Shown here: positions 6,224 through 13,613 of the stretch, in pieces
Numbering within the stretch: the first letter of the stretch is position 1
Layout: each line of letters begins with the position of its first letter
NCBI GenBank assembly: GCA_003641405.1
Contig: QNAF01000035.1
Coordinates: 1-13,822, forward strand
Direction of reading: 5' to 3'
Length of the DNA: 13,822 bases
Origin: Candidatus Zixiibacteriota bacterium
Lineage (GTDB): Bacteria; Zixibacteria; MSB-5A5; GN15; FEB-12
Translations under genes and position numbers: made by a program
The notes under the pieces: generated by a model
Databases searched by the model: none
Seen by the model: the letters and a program-made list of their open reading frames with translations, nothing else
Told to the model about the DNA's origin: nothing

Positions 6224-7152
6224 CCAACGAAGCGGCCATACTCCAATTGATGAATGCCAGAGGCATCGGCCCGAGAACTCTCGGCAAGCTCTTGGAACGT
6301 CTCCGATTCGAGGGCTACCAGGTATCGGATTTTGTCGAAGCGCCGAATTCTCAACTTATCGAGGCCTACGGTCTCAAGCCGGACATTGTCGAATCAATGA
6401 AAAGCGCTCGCGATCTGGGCGAGTTGCTGTTTGACGAACTCAGCACGCACTCAATACGTCTGCTGACGATCGGGGCAGAAAACTACCCTTCGTTACTTGC
6501 CTCCTCACTGGAACAATCAGCGCCGCCCGTCCTGTTTGCGGCTGGCAATCTCTCGCTTCTTGAACAGAAGGCGATCGGATTTTGTGGCTCGCGGAAAGCT
6601 TCCGAAGAAAGCTGCGCGCTGGTCGACCGGTGTGCGTCGGTGCTGGCACAAGAAGGTTTCAACATAATCAGCGGATATGCTTACGGAGTTGATCTCGCCG
6701 CTCACCATGCGGCTTTGAGCAACGGTGGAGTGACCACGTTTGTGCTGGCCACCGGTATTCTGCACTTCAGCGCCAAAAGCGCGATTTCGGACTTGCTAAA
6801 TGATGACAACTTCTTGGTCTTGTCCGAGTTCTCACCTCGCTTGCCGTGGACGGTGCAGAACGCCATGCAACGTAATCGAACCATCATCGGTTTGTCTCAG
6901 ACGATGATACTCACTGAATCCGGGCTTCAAGGCGGTACCTTTGACACCGGCAAGGCCGCCCTTGAACTCCAGCGGCCATTATTCGTACTGGAATACGAAG
7001 ATTATGAGAACACACCGGAAGGAGACCGATGGTTCCTGGAGCGGGGTGCGAATTCTATTCGATGTACTGAGAGCAAAAACCCTGACCTCAGCCAACTGAT
7101 TGAACGAGTCAATAATTTCAGCCAGGCGTCAGGCCAAATTTCGTTTCTTTGA
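6220..7152 (+). CDS. shosA: DprA/SMF-family Rossmann protein, ShosA-like antitoxin candidate
   Basis: 310 residues. An N-terminal helix-hairpin-helix-like segment (ARGIGPRTLGKLL, 13-25) precedes an SMF/DprA Rossmann domain (about 80-285). DprA hallmarks visible: PPVLFAAGN (102-110), GSR (123-125), SGYAYGVDLAAHHAAL (151-166), RNRTIIGLS (218-226) and a GGT turn (238-240). Departures from canonical DprA: the YPxxN segment after the G-x-G loop is replaced by LHFSAKSA, the ILTESGLQGG stretch differs from the usual V-E-A-x-x-x-S-G-S, no proline-glycine follows the last core strand, and there is no C-terminal winged helix. True DprA binds single-stranded DNA and loads RecA in transformation. In ShosTA systems a DprA-like protein is the antitoxin to the PRTase, and the ATGA overlap with the upstream PRTase gene supports that role here. 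An orphan competence DprA is the alternative. Confidence 0.8.
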   Translation: MTNEAAILQLMNARGIGPRTLGKLLERLRFEGYQVSDFVEAPNSQLIEAYGLKPDIVESMKSARDLGELLFDELSTHSIRLLTIGAENYPSLLASSLEQSAPPVLFAAGNLSLLEQKAIGFCGSRKASEESCALVDRCASVLAQEGFNIISGYAYGVDLAAHHAALSNGGVTTFVLATGILHFSAKSAISDLLNDDNFLVLSEFSPRLPWTVQNAMQRNRTIIGLSQTMILTESGLQGGTFDTGKAALELQRPLFVLEYEDYENTPEGDRWFLERGANSIRCTESKNPDLSQLIERVNNFSQASGQISFL

Positions 7153-7356
7153 CAGTGGGACTACCCCCCCACTTGCCTTCTTCTCCCCTTACCCCTATCT
7201 TCCGCAACCGGCGGGTGCCGGAGTACGTACACCATTTGACCCTTCGATCCTTCGGCAGGCTCAGGGTAACAGAGAAGGTTCAGTACAGATGTCAGGTTGC
7301 AAGCAACCTGACCTACGAGAGCAATTGAGTGAATAATGACATAAAGGAGTCCCCAG
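7153..7356. repeat. Palindrome-rich intergenic patch after the PRTase/DprA operon
   Basis: 204 bases without a convincing gene. It begins with a pyrimidine-rich run (about 7161-7205), then CCGGC-GGGT-GCCGG (7208-7221), then a segment bounded by ACCCT and AGGGT (7239-7267) that includes CCTTCGGCAGGCTCAGGG, similar to dispersed REP-like elements I recall from candidate-phylum genomes. It ends with the perfect palindrome at 7291-7312. None is followed by a T-tract, so these are not simple terminators. The ribosome site of the next gene lies at 7345-7349. Confidence 0.5.
7291..7312. repeat. Perfect 22-bp palindrome
   Basis: GTCAGGTTGC and GCAACCTGAC are exact reverse complements separated by AA. 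It lies 45 bases upstream of the M32 peptidase start. It may be an operator for a dimeric regulator, an RNA hairpin that stabilises the upstream transcript, or part of a repeat element. Confidence 0.7.
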
Positions 7357-8871
7357 ATGACACCAAAAGAAGCCTATGATGAACTGACCAAACAATGCAA
7401 GGAAATCTCCCTGCTGGGGTCGGTCACCGCTGTTCTCGGATGGGAAGAGCGTACCTACATGCCGCGCGGCGGAGCGGACCTTCGGGCACAGCAGCTATCC
7501 ATGCTGGCCGGGATGATCCACGAGAGATTCACCGATCCCAAAATCGGCGACCTGATCTCGGCCGTTGAAAACACCGACGTGGTCAAGGTCGAAGACTCAA
7601 TCGAAGCCGCCAACATCCGGGAGCTTCGGCATCAGTACGACAAAGAGACCAAACTGCCCAAATCGCTTGTCGAAGAGCTGGCCAAGACCACTACGCTTGC
7701 CCAGGGAAAGTGGGCGGAAGCACGTAAACAGAATGATTTCAAGGCTTTCCTCCCCTTGCTGGAGAAAGTGATCGACCTGACTATTCAGTCCGCCGAGTGC
7801 TACGGTTACGAAGGTGAACCTTACAACGCCCTGCTGGATAACTATGAGCCGGGTGCGACAGTCGAAGAAATAGCCGGCGTGTTTAAGCCTCTCCGCGAGG
7901 ATCTAGTCAAACTGTTGGCAAAGATTCAGGGAACATCGAAAAAGCCGGACGTCTCAATTATTGAGCGCGAGTACGACCCGGAACTTCAGAAAGTATTCGG
8001 CGAGATGGTTGCCGGAGCACAGGGGTTTGATTTCAATAATGGGCGGCTCGATATTACTACGCACCCGTTCTGCTCCGGTTTCGGTCCCGGCGACACACGA
8101 ATCACCACCCGCTACAATCGGAATCGGCTCAACGACGCCCTGTTCGGGATCATGCACGAAGCCGGCCATGCCCTGTACGAGATGGGCATCCAGAAGGACA
8201 AGCATTTCGGTATGCCGGTCGGTGAGGCGACATCGCTGGGCATTCACGAGTCCCAGTCGCGTATGTGGGAGAACCAGGTGGGTCGTTCCAAAGAGTTCTG
8301 GATGTACTTCCTTCCGCAGGCCAAACGGATATTCCGGGAAGCGCTCGCTGATGTTTCACTGGACGACTTCTACGGCGCAGTGAACTATGTCACGCCGTCG
8401 TATATTCGTGTAGAGGCTGACGAAGTGACCTACAACCTGCATATCCTGCTCAGGTTCGAACTTGAGAGGGCGATCTTGAAACGCGAGATCAAGCCGGCTG
8501 ACATTCCGGGCGAGTGGAACCGAAGATTCAAAGACTATTTCGGAATCGAGGTCGATAAAGATTCCAACGGCTGTTTGCAGGATGTTCACTGGTCAGCCGG
8601 TCTGATGGGGTATTTCCCGACATACGCCCTGGGCAATCTGTATTCGGCGCAATTCTTCGCCAAAGCTCAGCAGGATATCCCCGACCTGATGGAGCAGTTC
8701 CAGCGCGGTGATTTCTCACAGCTTCTGGGCTGGTTGCGAAAGAATATACACTGTCACGGTTCTCGCTACCGGGCGAGGAAACTCGGAGAGAAAGTGACCG
8801 GTCAGCCGCTATCTCACAAGCCGCTGCTGGATTACATGACCAAAAAGTTTGGGGAAATCTACGGCTTCTAA
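7357..8871 (+). CDS. M32-family metallocarboxypeptidase (Taq carboxypeptidase type)
   Basis: 504 residues, the usual length of the family. It is a zinc- or cobalt-dependent carboxypeptidase that trims C-terminal residues from peptides in the cytoplasm. The active-site HExxH is HEAGH at 267-271, with H267 and H271 as metal ligands and E268 as catalytic base; the family's HES motif at 297-299 supplies the third ligand, E298. Other M32 hallmarks are DITTHPFCSGFGPGDTRITT before the active site, the TPSYIRVEADEVTYNLHI stretch after it, and the C-terminal IHCHGSRYRARKL segment. There is no signal peptide. An AGGAG seven bases before the ATG confirms the start. It appears monocistronic, closed by a strong terminator. 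Confidence 0.96.
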   Translation: MTPKEAYDELTKQCKEISLLGSVTAVLGWEERTYMPRGGADLRAQQLSMLAGMIHERFTDPKIGDLISAVENTDVVKVEDSIEAANIRELRHQYDKETKLPKSLVEELAKTTTLAQGKWAEARKQNDFKAFLPLLEKVIDLTIQSAECYGYEGEPYNALLDNYEPGATVEEIAGVFKPLREDLVKLLAKIQGTSKKPDVSIIEREYDPELQKVFGEMVAGAQGFDFNNGRLDITTHPFCSGFGPGDTRITTRYNRNRLNDALFGIMHEAGHALYEMGIQKDKHFGMPVGEATSLGIHESQSRMWENQVGRSKEFWMYFLPQAKRIFREALADVSLDDFYGAVNYVTPSYIRVEADEVTYNLHILLRFELERAILKREIKPADIPGEWNRRFKDYFGIEVDKDSNGCLQDVHWSAGLMGYFPTYALGNLYSAQFFAKAQQDIPDLMEQFQRGDFSQLLGWLRKNIHCHGSRYRARKLGEKVTGQPLSHKPLLDYMTKKFGEIYGF

Positions 8872-8893
8872 GCCATTGACTGGTAGCACCTTA

Positions 8894-8935
8894 AGCAAGG
8901 CCGGCGCCATTACAGCGTCGGCTTTGCTGTTATTT
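8894..8935 (+). terminator. Intrinsic terminator after the M32 peptidase gene
   Basis: Arms at 8894-8907 (AGCAAGGCCGGCGC) and 8915-8928 (GCGTCGGCTTTGCT) pair over 14 positions with two G-U wobbles, around a 7-base loop CATTACA, followed by GTTATTT. It starts 22 bases past the stop codon. Confidence 0.85.
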
Positions 8936-9059
8936 GGAATAAGGTTGCGTGAACAAATACGTTGCTTGCGCGTACCCCATGAAATTACTTGGTTCGGTTG
9001 CCGATCTAAGGTAGACGGCTGACAAGTGTTGTTTCGGCAGTCAGAGGAATAGATACGAT

Positions 9060-10433
9060 ATGCGGATAATCATAGTTGGCGGTGGAGTAGTTGGATCATC
9101 GCTGGCCGAGTACCTATTGCGTGATGGTCACCACGTGGTCATGGTGGAGCAGGACTCGCGCCTGTGTGAGCAACTGGGCGAGAAACACGATATGCAGATC
9201 CTCCAGGGTTCCGGATCTTCGCCGAGAATCCTCTGGGATGCAGGCATAGAGGAAACCGAACTGATCATTGCCGTTACTCCCAACAACGAACTCAACATAC
9301 TGGTCTGCGGCATTGCTTCCCAGCACAATGTACCGCAGCGGATCGCCCGCCTTCGCGGACGTGAGTACCGGAAGGACAACCCGCACTTTGATATCGAAAA
9401 AGCAGGTGTCACAGACGTCATACACCCCGAAAAGGTGATGGTCGACCACATTCTGCAATATATCGAAACACCACATGCCGTTGAGTCTGCCAATTTCGAA
9501 GATGGGCGGGTTCTGCTCCGCGGCTACCGCGTGCGCGACAATATGGTGTTAGCAGGTAAAACGACGAGCGAGGTTCGGGCCGAGATTGCTCCTGCAGTAG
9601 TGCTATTTGCAGCCATTGCTCGCAAGGGCAAGGGCATCATCCCGGACGGCAAGACGCGTTTTGAGGCGGGTGACATTGTTTATGCGCTGTTCCCACGGGA
9701 ATCCATAGAAACATTCCTCAAGCTTGTCGGGATAGAGAAGAAAAAGAACCGTAAGGTGATAGTCTCGGGTGATTCGTATGCTCTGATGGAGCTATCCCGG
9801 GCACTGAAAGACACCAGCAACAAGGTCGTGGTTGTCGATCCTCACCTTGAGCAAGCTCAAAAGATTGCCGGCATGTTCGACGGTATCGAAGTAATTCACG
9901 GTGATTGCACCGATAACGATCTGCTGCGCGAACTGAACGTCCATGCGGCATCTTTCTTTGTATCTGTCTCCGGAGAAACAGACTACAATATGCTCTCAGC
10001 CCTTTTGGCCAAGGCGGAGGGCGCCCATGAAGTGATAGTCACCTCACCGGAGTCACGCCATGATCGACTTTTCAAGTCGATTGGTCTCGACCATGTGATC
10101 AATCCGAGAAAGACCGCGGCCAGAGAGATACTCGAATTCGTTTCGAGAGGGCATATCGGAGCCGTCGTCGAACTCAAGGATATAGACATTGAGGCCATTC
10201 GTTTCAACGTCAAGCCGGAAAGCGAAATTGCGGGGTTGAAGATCAAGAGTGTTGGCCGCAAACTGCAGAAGGGGTCTATCGTCGGCATGATCATCAGGGA
10301 AGACAGTGTGATTCTTCCCGAAGGTGAGACAATGGTCGAGGCGGGAGACCATCTCATTGTAATCACTCACCACAAGAATGTGAAGGGTGTCGCCAAGCTC
10401 ATCAGACCACGGAGCCTGTTCAGCAAGGGATAA
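9060..10433 (+). CDS. trkA: Trk potassium uptake regulatory subunit TrkA
   Basis: 457 residues. A peripheral NAD(H)- and nucleotide-binding subunit that gates the TrkH channel on the cytoplasmic face. It has the duplicated layout of full-length TrkA: TrkA-N 1 (1 to about 125, glycine-rich loop GGGVVGSS at residues 7-14, acidic residue E31 at the end of strand 2), TrkA-C 1 (about 137-218), TrkA-N 2 (about 226-345) and TrkA-C 2 (about 370-453). The second nucleotide-binding loop is degenerate (VSGDSYALMELS), as is common in TrkA. The start MRIIIVGGG is the family's usual beginning; a GAGGA lies 11 bases upstream. The trkH gene begins three bases after its stop, so the two are one operon. No convincing promoter consensus was seen in the 124 bases between the upstream terminator and this gene. 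Confidence 0.95.
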   Translation: MRIIIVGGGVVGSSLAEYLLRDGHHVVMVEQDSRLCEQLGEKHDMQILQGSGSSPRILWDAGIEETELIIAVTPNNELNILVCGIASQHNVPQRIARLRGREYRKDNPHFDIEKAGVTDVIHPEKVMVDHILQYIETPHAVESANFEDGRVLLRGYRVRDNMVLAGKTTSEVRAEIAPAVVLFAAIARKGKGIIPDGKTRFEAGDIVYALFPRESIETFLKLVGIEKKKNRKVIVSGDSYALMELSRALKDTSNKVVVVDPHLEQAQKIAGMFDGIEVIHGDCTDNDLLRELNVHAASFFVSVSGETDYNMLSALLAKAEGAHEVIVTSPESRHDRLFKSIGLDHVINPRKTAAREILEFVSRGHIGAVVELKDIDIEAIRFNVKPESEIAGLKIKSVGRKLQKGSIVGMIIREDSVILPEGETMVEAGDHLIVITHHKNVKGVAKLIRPRSLFSKG

Positions 10434-10436
10434 CCA

Positions 10437-12029
10437 ATGCGCATCACCGCAGTTGGATATGCAATTGGCAAGCTGATGCAGGTGCTTGCCGGAATTCTCC
10501 TTGCCCCCCTGGCGATCGGTATCTACGACTACCAACACATGCCGCTGGCGGAGACTATTTCCCAACCGGAAATAATCGGGTTCGCGCTCGCTTCGTTCCT
10601 ATGCGGACTCTTCGGGACAATCCTCGTATTGACTTCCAGAGAAGGCCGCGAACTTCAGGGGACAAAAGAAGGTTACGCAATCGTAGCCATCGGCTGGATC
10701 TCCCTTACGTTCTGGAGCTGTATACCGTTGTTTCTGTACTTTCTGGAACAGAATGGTGTCGGCAGCTTTCTGCTGAGTTTCACGGACGCCTACTTCGAGA
10801 TCATGTCCGGATACACCACAACAGGTGCTACTATACTCACGGATATCGAGGCCGTACCGCGATCGTTGCTGCTCCTTCGTGCGCTTTCTCACTGGCTGGG
10901 AGGGATGGGCATAATCACGTTGGCCATCGTAGTATTCCCATCGATGGGCGTATCAGCCTACCAGATGTTCCGCGGAGAAGTACCAGGTCCGAGCAAGGAC
11001 CGCCTGCAACCTCGTCTTGCCCAGACGGTGTCCATACTGTGGGGTGTCTACGGATTGCTCACTGTTGCCGAGACCGTCCTCCTCTGGGGTGGTGGAATGG
11101 GATTGTTTGAAGCCGTCTGCCATTCATTCGCAACCCTGGCCACCGGGGGATTCTCCACTGAGAATGCATCAGTCGCAGGCTACCATTCTGATTACGTCGA
11201 GTGGATCATAACGCTCTTCATGTACTTCGCCGGAATCAATTTCCTGCTGCACTTCAGGGCTCTGCGCGGCGATTTCGGCTCCATGCTCAGCAATCCTGAG
11301 TTTCGTTTCTATAATGCAGTCATCGCCGTAACAATCGTTGTGTTCACTTGCGTGCTCTTTTTTGGCGGCCTTGATTCTCCTGAGACAGCGTCGTCTCAGT
11401 ATCGACATGAGTCTATGACCACGGAGGATTTCGACGCTCACTACCAGGGCCAGGCTGAACAGGTAGAAACCCTCTACGGGAGTTTCAGGATTGCGTCTTT
11501 TCAGGCCCTGGCAATCATTACCACAACGGGCTTTGTTACTGCTGACTTTGACCTGTGGCCGAGTTTCCTGAAGTTATTTCTCGTACTCCTGATGTTTTTC
11601 GGAGGCTGCGCCGGCTCGACCGGCGGCGGCATGAAAATGGTTCGGATCATGGTTGTGCTGAAAGTGGCCTGGACATCGCTGCGCAAAATGACTCAGCCCA
11701 AACTGGTTGCACCTGTAAAGCTGGGTGGAGAAGTATTACCCGATAGCCGTGTTATCAATGTCGTGGCATTCGTTATTCTATTCGTAGCCCTGACCGTTAT
11801 TACTGCTATGCTGATGACCTTGTTCGTCCCCGATTTGACAACTGCCGTTGCCTGTTCTATAGCTACCATCGGGAATATCGGCCCGGGGTTGGCAGGAATT
11901 GGTGCCATCGAGAACTACTCCTGGATTCCGATTCCCGGTAAGTGGATACTTGTACTGTCCATGCTTCTGGGGCGCCTTGAGATATTCACCGTCCTGGTCG
12001 TTTTTAGACCGTCTGTCTGGCGTAAATAA
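10437..12029 (+). CDS. trkH: Trk potassium uptake channel subunit TrkH
   Basis: 530 residues, polytopic inner-membrane protein that conducts K+ together with TrkA. It shows the fourfold M1-P-M2 pore architecture, with the filter-like segments SGYTTTGA (from residue 124), ATGGFS (235-240), TTTGFV (362-367) and ATIGNIG (476-482), each carrying the filter glycine. Hydrophobic helices fill the rest of the chain. A soluble, acidic and polar loop (about 308-350) separates the second and third pore repeats. The lysine/arginine-bearing segment after GGCAGSTGGGMKMVRI is typical of TrkH/KtrB. The ribosome site AAGGGA lies in the end of trkA, seven bases before ATG. TrkA next door supports Trk over Ktr. 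Confidence 0.95.
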   Translation: MRITAVGYAIGKLMQVLAGILLAPLAIGIYDYQHMPLAETISQPEIIGFALASFLCGLFGTILVLTSREGRELQGTKEGYAIVAIGWISLTFWSCIPLFLYFLEQNGVGSFLLSFTDAYFEIMSGYTTTGATILTDIEAVPRSLLLLRALSHWLGGMGIITLAIVVFPSMGVSAYQMFRGEVPGPSKDRLQPRLAQTVSILWGVYGLLTVAETVLLWGGGMGLFEAVCHSFATLATGGFSTENASVAGYHSDYVEWIITLFMYFAGINFLLHFRALRGDFGSMLSNPEFRFYNAVIAVTIVVFTCVLFFGGLDSPETASSQYRHESMTTEDFDAHYQGQAEQVETLYGSFRIASFQALAIITTTGFVTADFDLWPSFLKLFLVLLMFFGGCAGSTGGGMKMVRIMVVLKVAWTSLRKMTQPKLVAPVKLGGEVLPDSRVINVVAFVILFVALTVITAMLMTLFVPDLTTAVACSIATIGNIGPGLAGIGAIENYSWIPIPGKWILVLSMLLGRLEIFTVLVVFRPSVWRK

Positions 12030-12200
12030 TCGCCGTATTGTAGTCTCAATGACGAAACGTCCAACACGTCCCAGCGTACAACAGCTTGATGGAAACCAAT
12101 ATGAACAGCGTGTACGATTCGGACTCTCAGCGCCACTCTTTCGTGCTGGTGGTAAAAACATGATTGCTGCCTCAAACAACCTTCACTCAGGAATCCGATA
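12030..12200 (+). other. Intergenic spacer between trkH and the phosphoesterase
   Basis: No convincing gene. A weak GGCG/CGCC stem around the trkH stop has no T-tract. An ORF of about 50 codons that opens near 12050 has no ribosome site or family resemblance and is probably chance. Confidence 0.4.
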
Positions 12201-13400
12201 GTGCCACGATTATTATTCTTCCTGCCATTCGTGTCGGCGGTGATCTTGTCATTCGGGCTGGCCCAGCTACTGTTGCTGCGCCAACTCAATCGAGTCTGGT
12301 GGGAGAAGAAATGGATACGTCGGGCGGCCTGGTCTCTGCCTGCAGTCGGCGTTGCGTTTTTCATCCTGTTGGTCTTATGCGAGTACCATGGTCTGAGAGA
12401 GCTCGGCGTAATCGCCGGGGCCATCAGCGCCATATCACTTATTCTTGAGATCTGCTTGATGTTCTCACTGCCGATTTCAGGAGCCATTCGCGGAGCCGGA
12501 CGTCTTGTAGATTCTTTTGCCAGGCGAAAATCCGGTGTGGAAGACTTACCGACTGATCGAACGCGAAGATTGTTTTTCAAAGGTGCCGCGGCTGCAGTTC
12601 CTCTCGCTACCGTTGTCACAGGTCTTGGCGGTATCGGACGCGCTTTCGCGACTGCTAAGGTAAGTAAAAAGCAATTCGCATACGAAGGTCTCGAACCCGG
12701 TCTGCAAGGACTAAGAATCCTACACCTCTCAGACCTGCACCTGGCGCACTACGTCACGCTGGAAGATCTTGAACAGACACTGCTGAGAGCCGAGACGCTC
12801 TCTCCCGATCTCATATTGATCACCGGTGACATAGCTGATGACCTGACTCTGCTACCGGACGCACTCGAATTGATAGCCGGGCTTCGTCCCCGCCTTGGTG
12901 CCTATGCCACCGTTGGAAACCACGAGCATTTTCGCGGAATCACCGAGGTGCGCAGGCTATTTTCGAAATCACCGGTCGCCCTATTGGTTGATGAGGGTGT
13001 GTTCCTAGCCACCGGGAACTCGTCTGTGTTCGTAGCCGGTATCAATGACCCCATAGCTATGCACAGCGTTTCCACGGAGTTTTTCCAGTCAAGCATAGCT
13101 CTTTCACTGAGCAATAACCCGCCCGACTGTTTCACAATCCTGATGAGTCACCGCCCCGATGCATTCCCCTTTGCCGCTCGACAGAGTGTCGATCTCACTC
13201 TTGCCGGTCACACGCACGGAGGTCAGATCGGTTTCCTTGGACGATCACTACTCGAGAGACATCTTCCGGAGAAGTACCTCTGGGGTCACTACGAAATTGA
13301 CAACAGTCAGTTGTATACTTCGTGCGGAATGGGACACTGGTTTCCATTTCGTCTTGGTTGCCCTCCCGAGGCACCAGTGATTGAACTCATCAAGTCATAG
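12201..13400 (+). CDS. Membrane-anchored calcineurin-like metallophosphoesterase (YkuE-like)
   Basis: 399 residues from a GTG preceded by AGGA eight bases upstream. Three N-terminal hydrophobic helices (about 3-24, 44-61 and 69-93) are followed by TRRLFFKG (121-128) and a fourth hydrophobic stretch, an internal twin-arginine-like element. The catalytic domain begins near residue 150 and carries the full dimetal motif series: DLH (178-180), GD (209-210), GNHEH (239-243), the SH histidine (H317) and GHTH (336-339). Related proteins act on phosphoesters or lipid headgroups such as UDP-diacylglucosamine; the substrate here is unknown. The topology probably puts the enzyme domain outside the cytoplasm. 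It follows trkH by 171 bases and may share its transcript. Confidence 0.93.
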   Translation: MPRLLFFLPFVSAVILSFGLAQLLLLRQLNRVWWEKKWIRRAAWSLPAVGVAFFILLVLCEYHGLRELGVIAGAISAISLILEICLMFSLPISGAIRGAGRLVDSFARRKSGVEDLPTDRTRRLFFKGAAAAVPLATVVTGLGGIGRAFATAKVSKKQFAYEGLEPGLQGLRILHLSDLHLAHYVTLEDLEQTLLRAETLSPDLILITGDIADDLTLLPDALELIAGLRPRLGAYATVGNHEHFRGITEVRRLFSKSPVALLVDEGVFLATGNSSVFVAGINDPIAMHSVSTEFFQSSIALSLSNNPPDCFTILMSHRPDAFPFAARQSVDLTLAGHTHGGQIGFLGRSLLERHLPEKYLWGHYEIDNSQLYTSCGMGHWFPFRLGCPPEAPVIELIKS

Positions 13401-13413
13401 AATTTAGCTGTTT

Positions 13414-13429
13414 CACTCTCGACAGAGTG
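13414..13429 (+). terminator. Possible terminator hairpin after the phosphoesterase gene
   Basis: CACTCT-CGAC-AGAGTG forms a perfect 6-bp stem with a tetraloop, 14 bases past the stop. The nearest T-run (eight T, about 13446-13453) is some 16 bases further on, so this is not a textbook intrinsic terminator. Confidence 0.4.
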
Positions 13430-13477
13430 CTATACACACAACTCATTTTTTTTCATACAGGTCAATTTTTTCTTGCT

Positions 13478-13502
13478 AAGAATTCAAAAAGTGGTAATTC
13501 TT
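13478..13502. repeat. Inverted repeat in the leader region of the H1-like gene
   Basis: AAGAATT and AATTCTT are exact reverse complements separated by 11 bases, within an AT-rich stretch with T-runs (13446-13472). The 13401-13613 region otherwise holds only the hairpin at 13414 and a weak candidate promoter. Confidence 0.45.
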
Positions 13503-13553
13503 TATTCACGGAGTGAGGATTGATTCGTCGTAAACCGAAATGATCGTGCAAAG

Positions 13554-13582
13554 TTGATTTCAATGCGCATACAATTGTTAAT
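13554..13582 (+). promoter_or_regulatory. Weak candidate promoter of the H1-like gene
   Basis: TTGATT (13554-13559), a 17-base spacer and GTTAAT (13577-13582), each four of six to consensus. An alternative -10, TACAAT at 13570-13575, is better by itself but lacks a good -35. Confidence 0.3.
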
Positions 13583-13613
13583 CAAAACCAACCCAATGCT
13601 AAAGGAGTAGAGC

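Noticed and set aside
7100..7336. 78-codon ORF overlapping the end of the DprA-like gene and the palindromic patch
   Set aside because: No ribosome site, Pro-rich low-complexity product, and it runs through several palindromes; most likely not coding.
11915..12619. 234-codon reverse-strand ORF across the end of trkH and the start of the phosphoesterase gene
   Set aside because: It is antisense to two well-supported genes, has an Arg/Ser/Thr-rich composition and no family signature.
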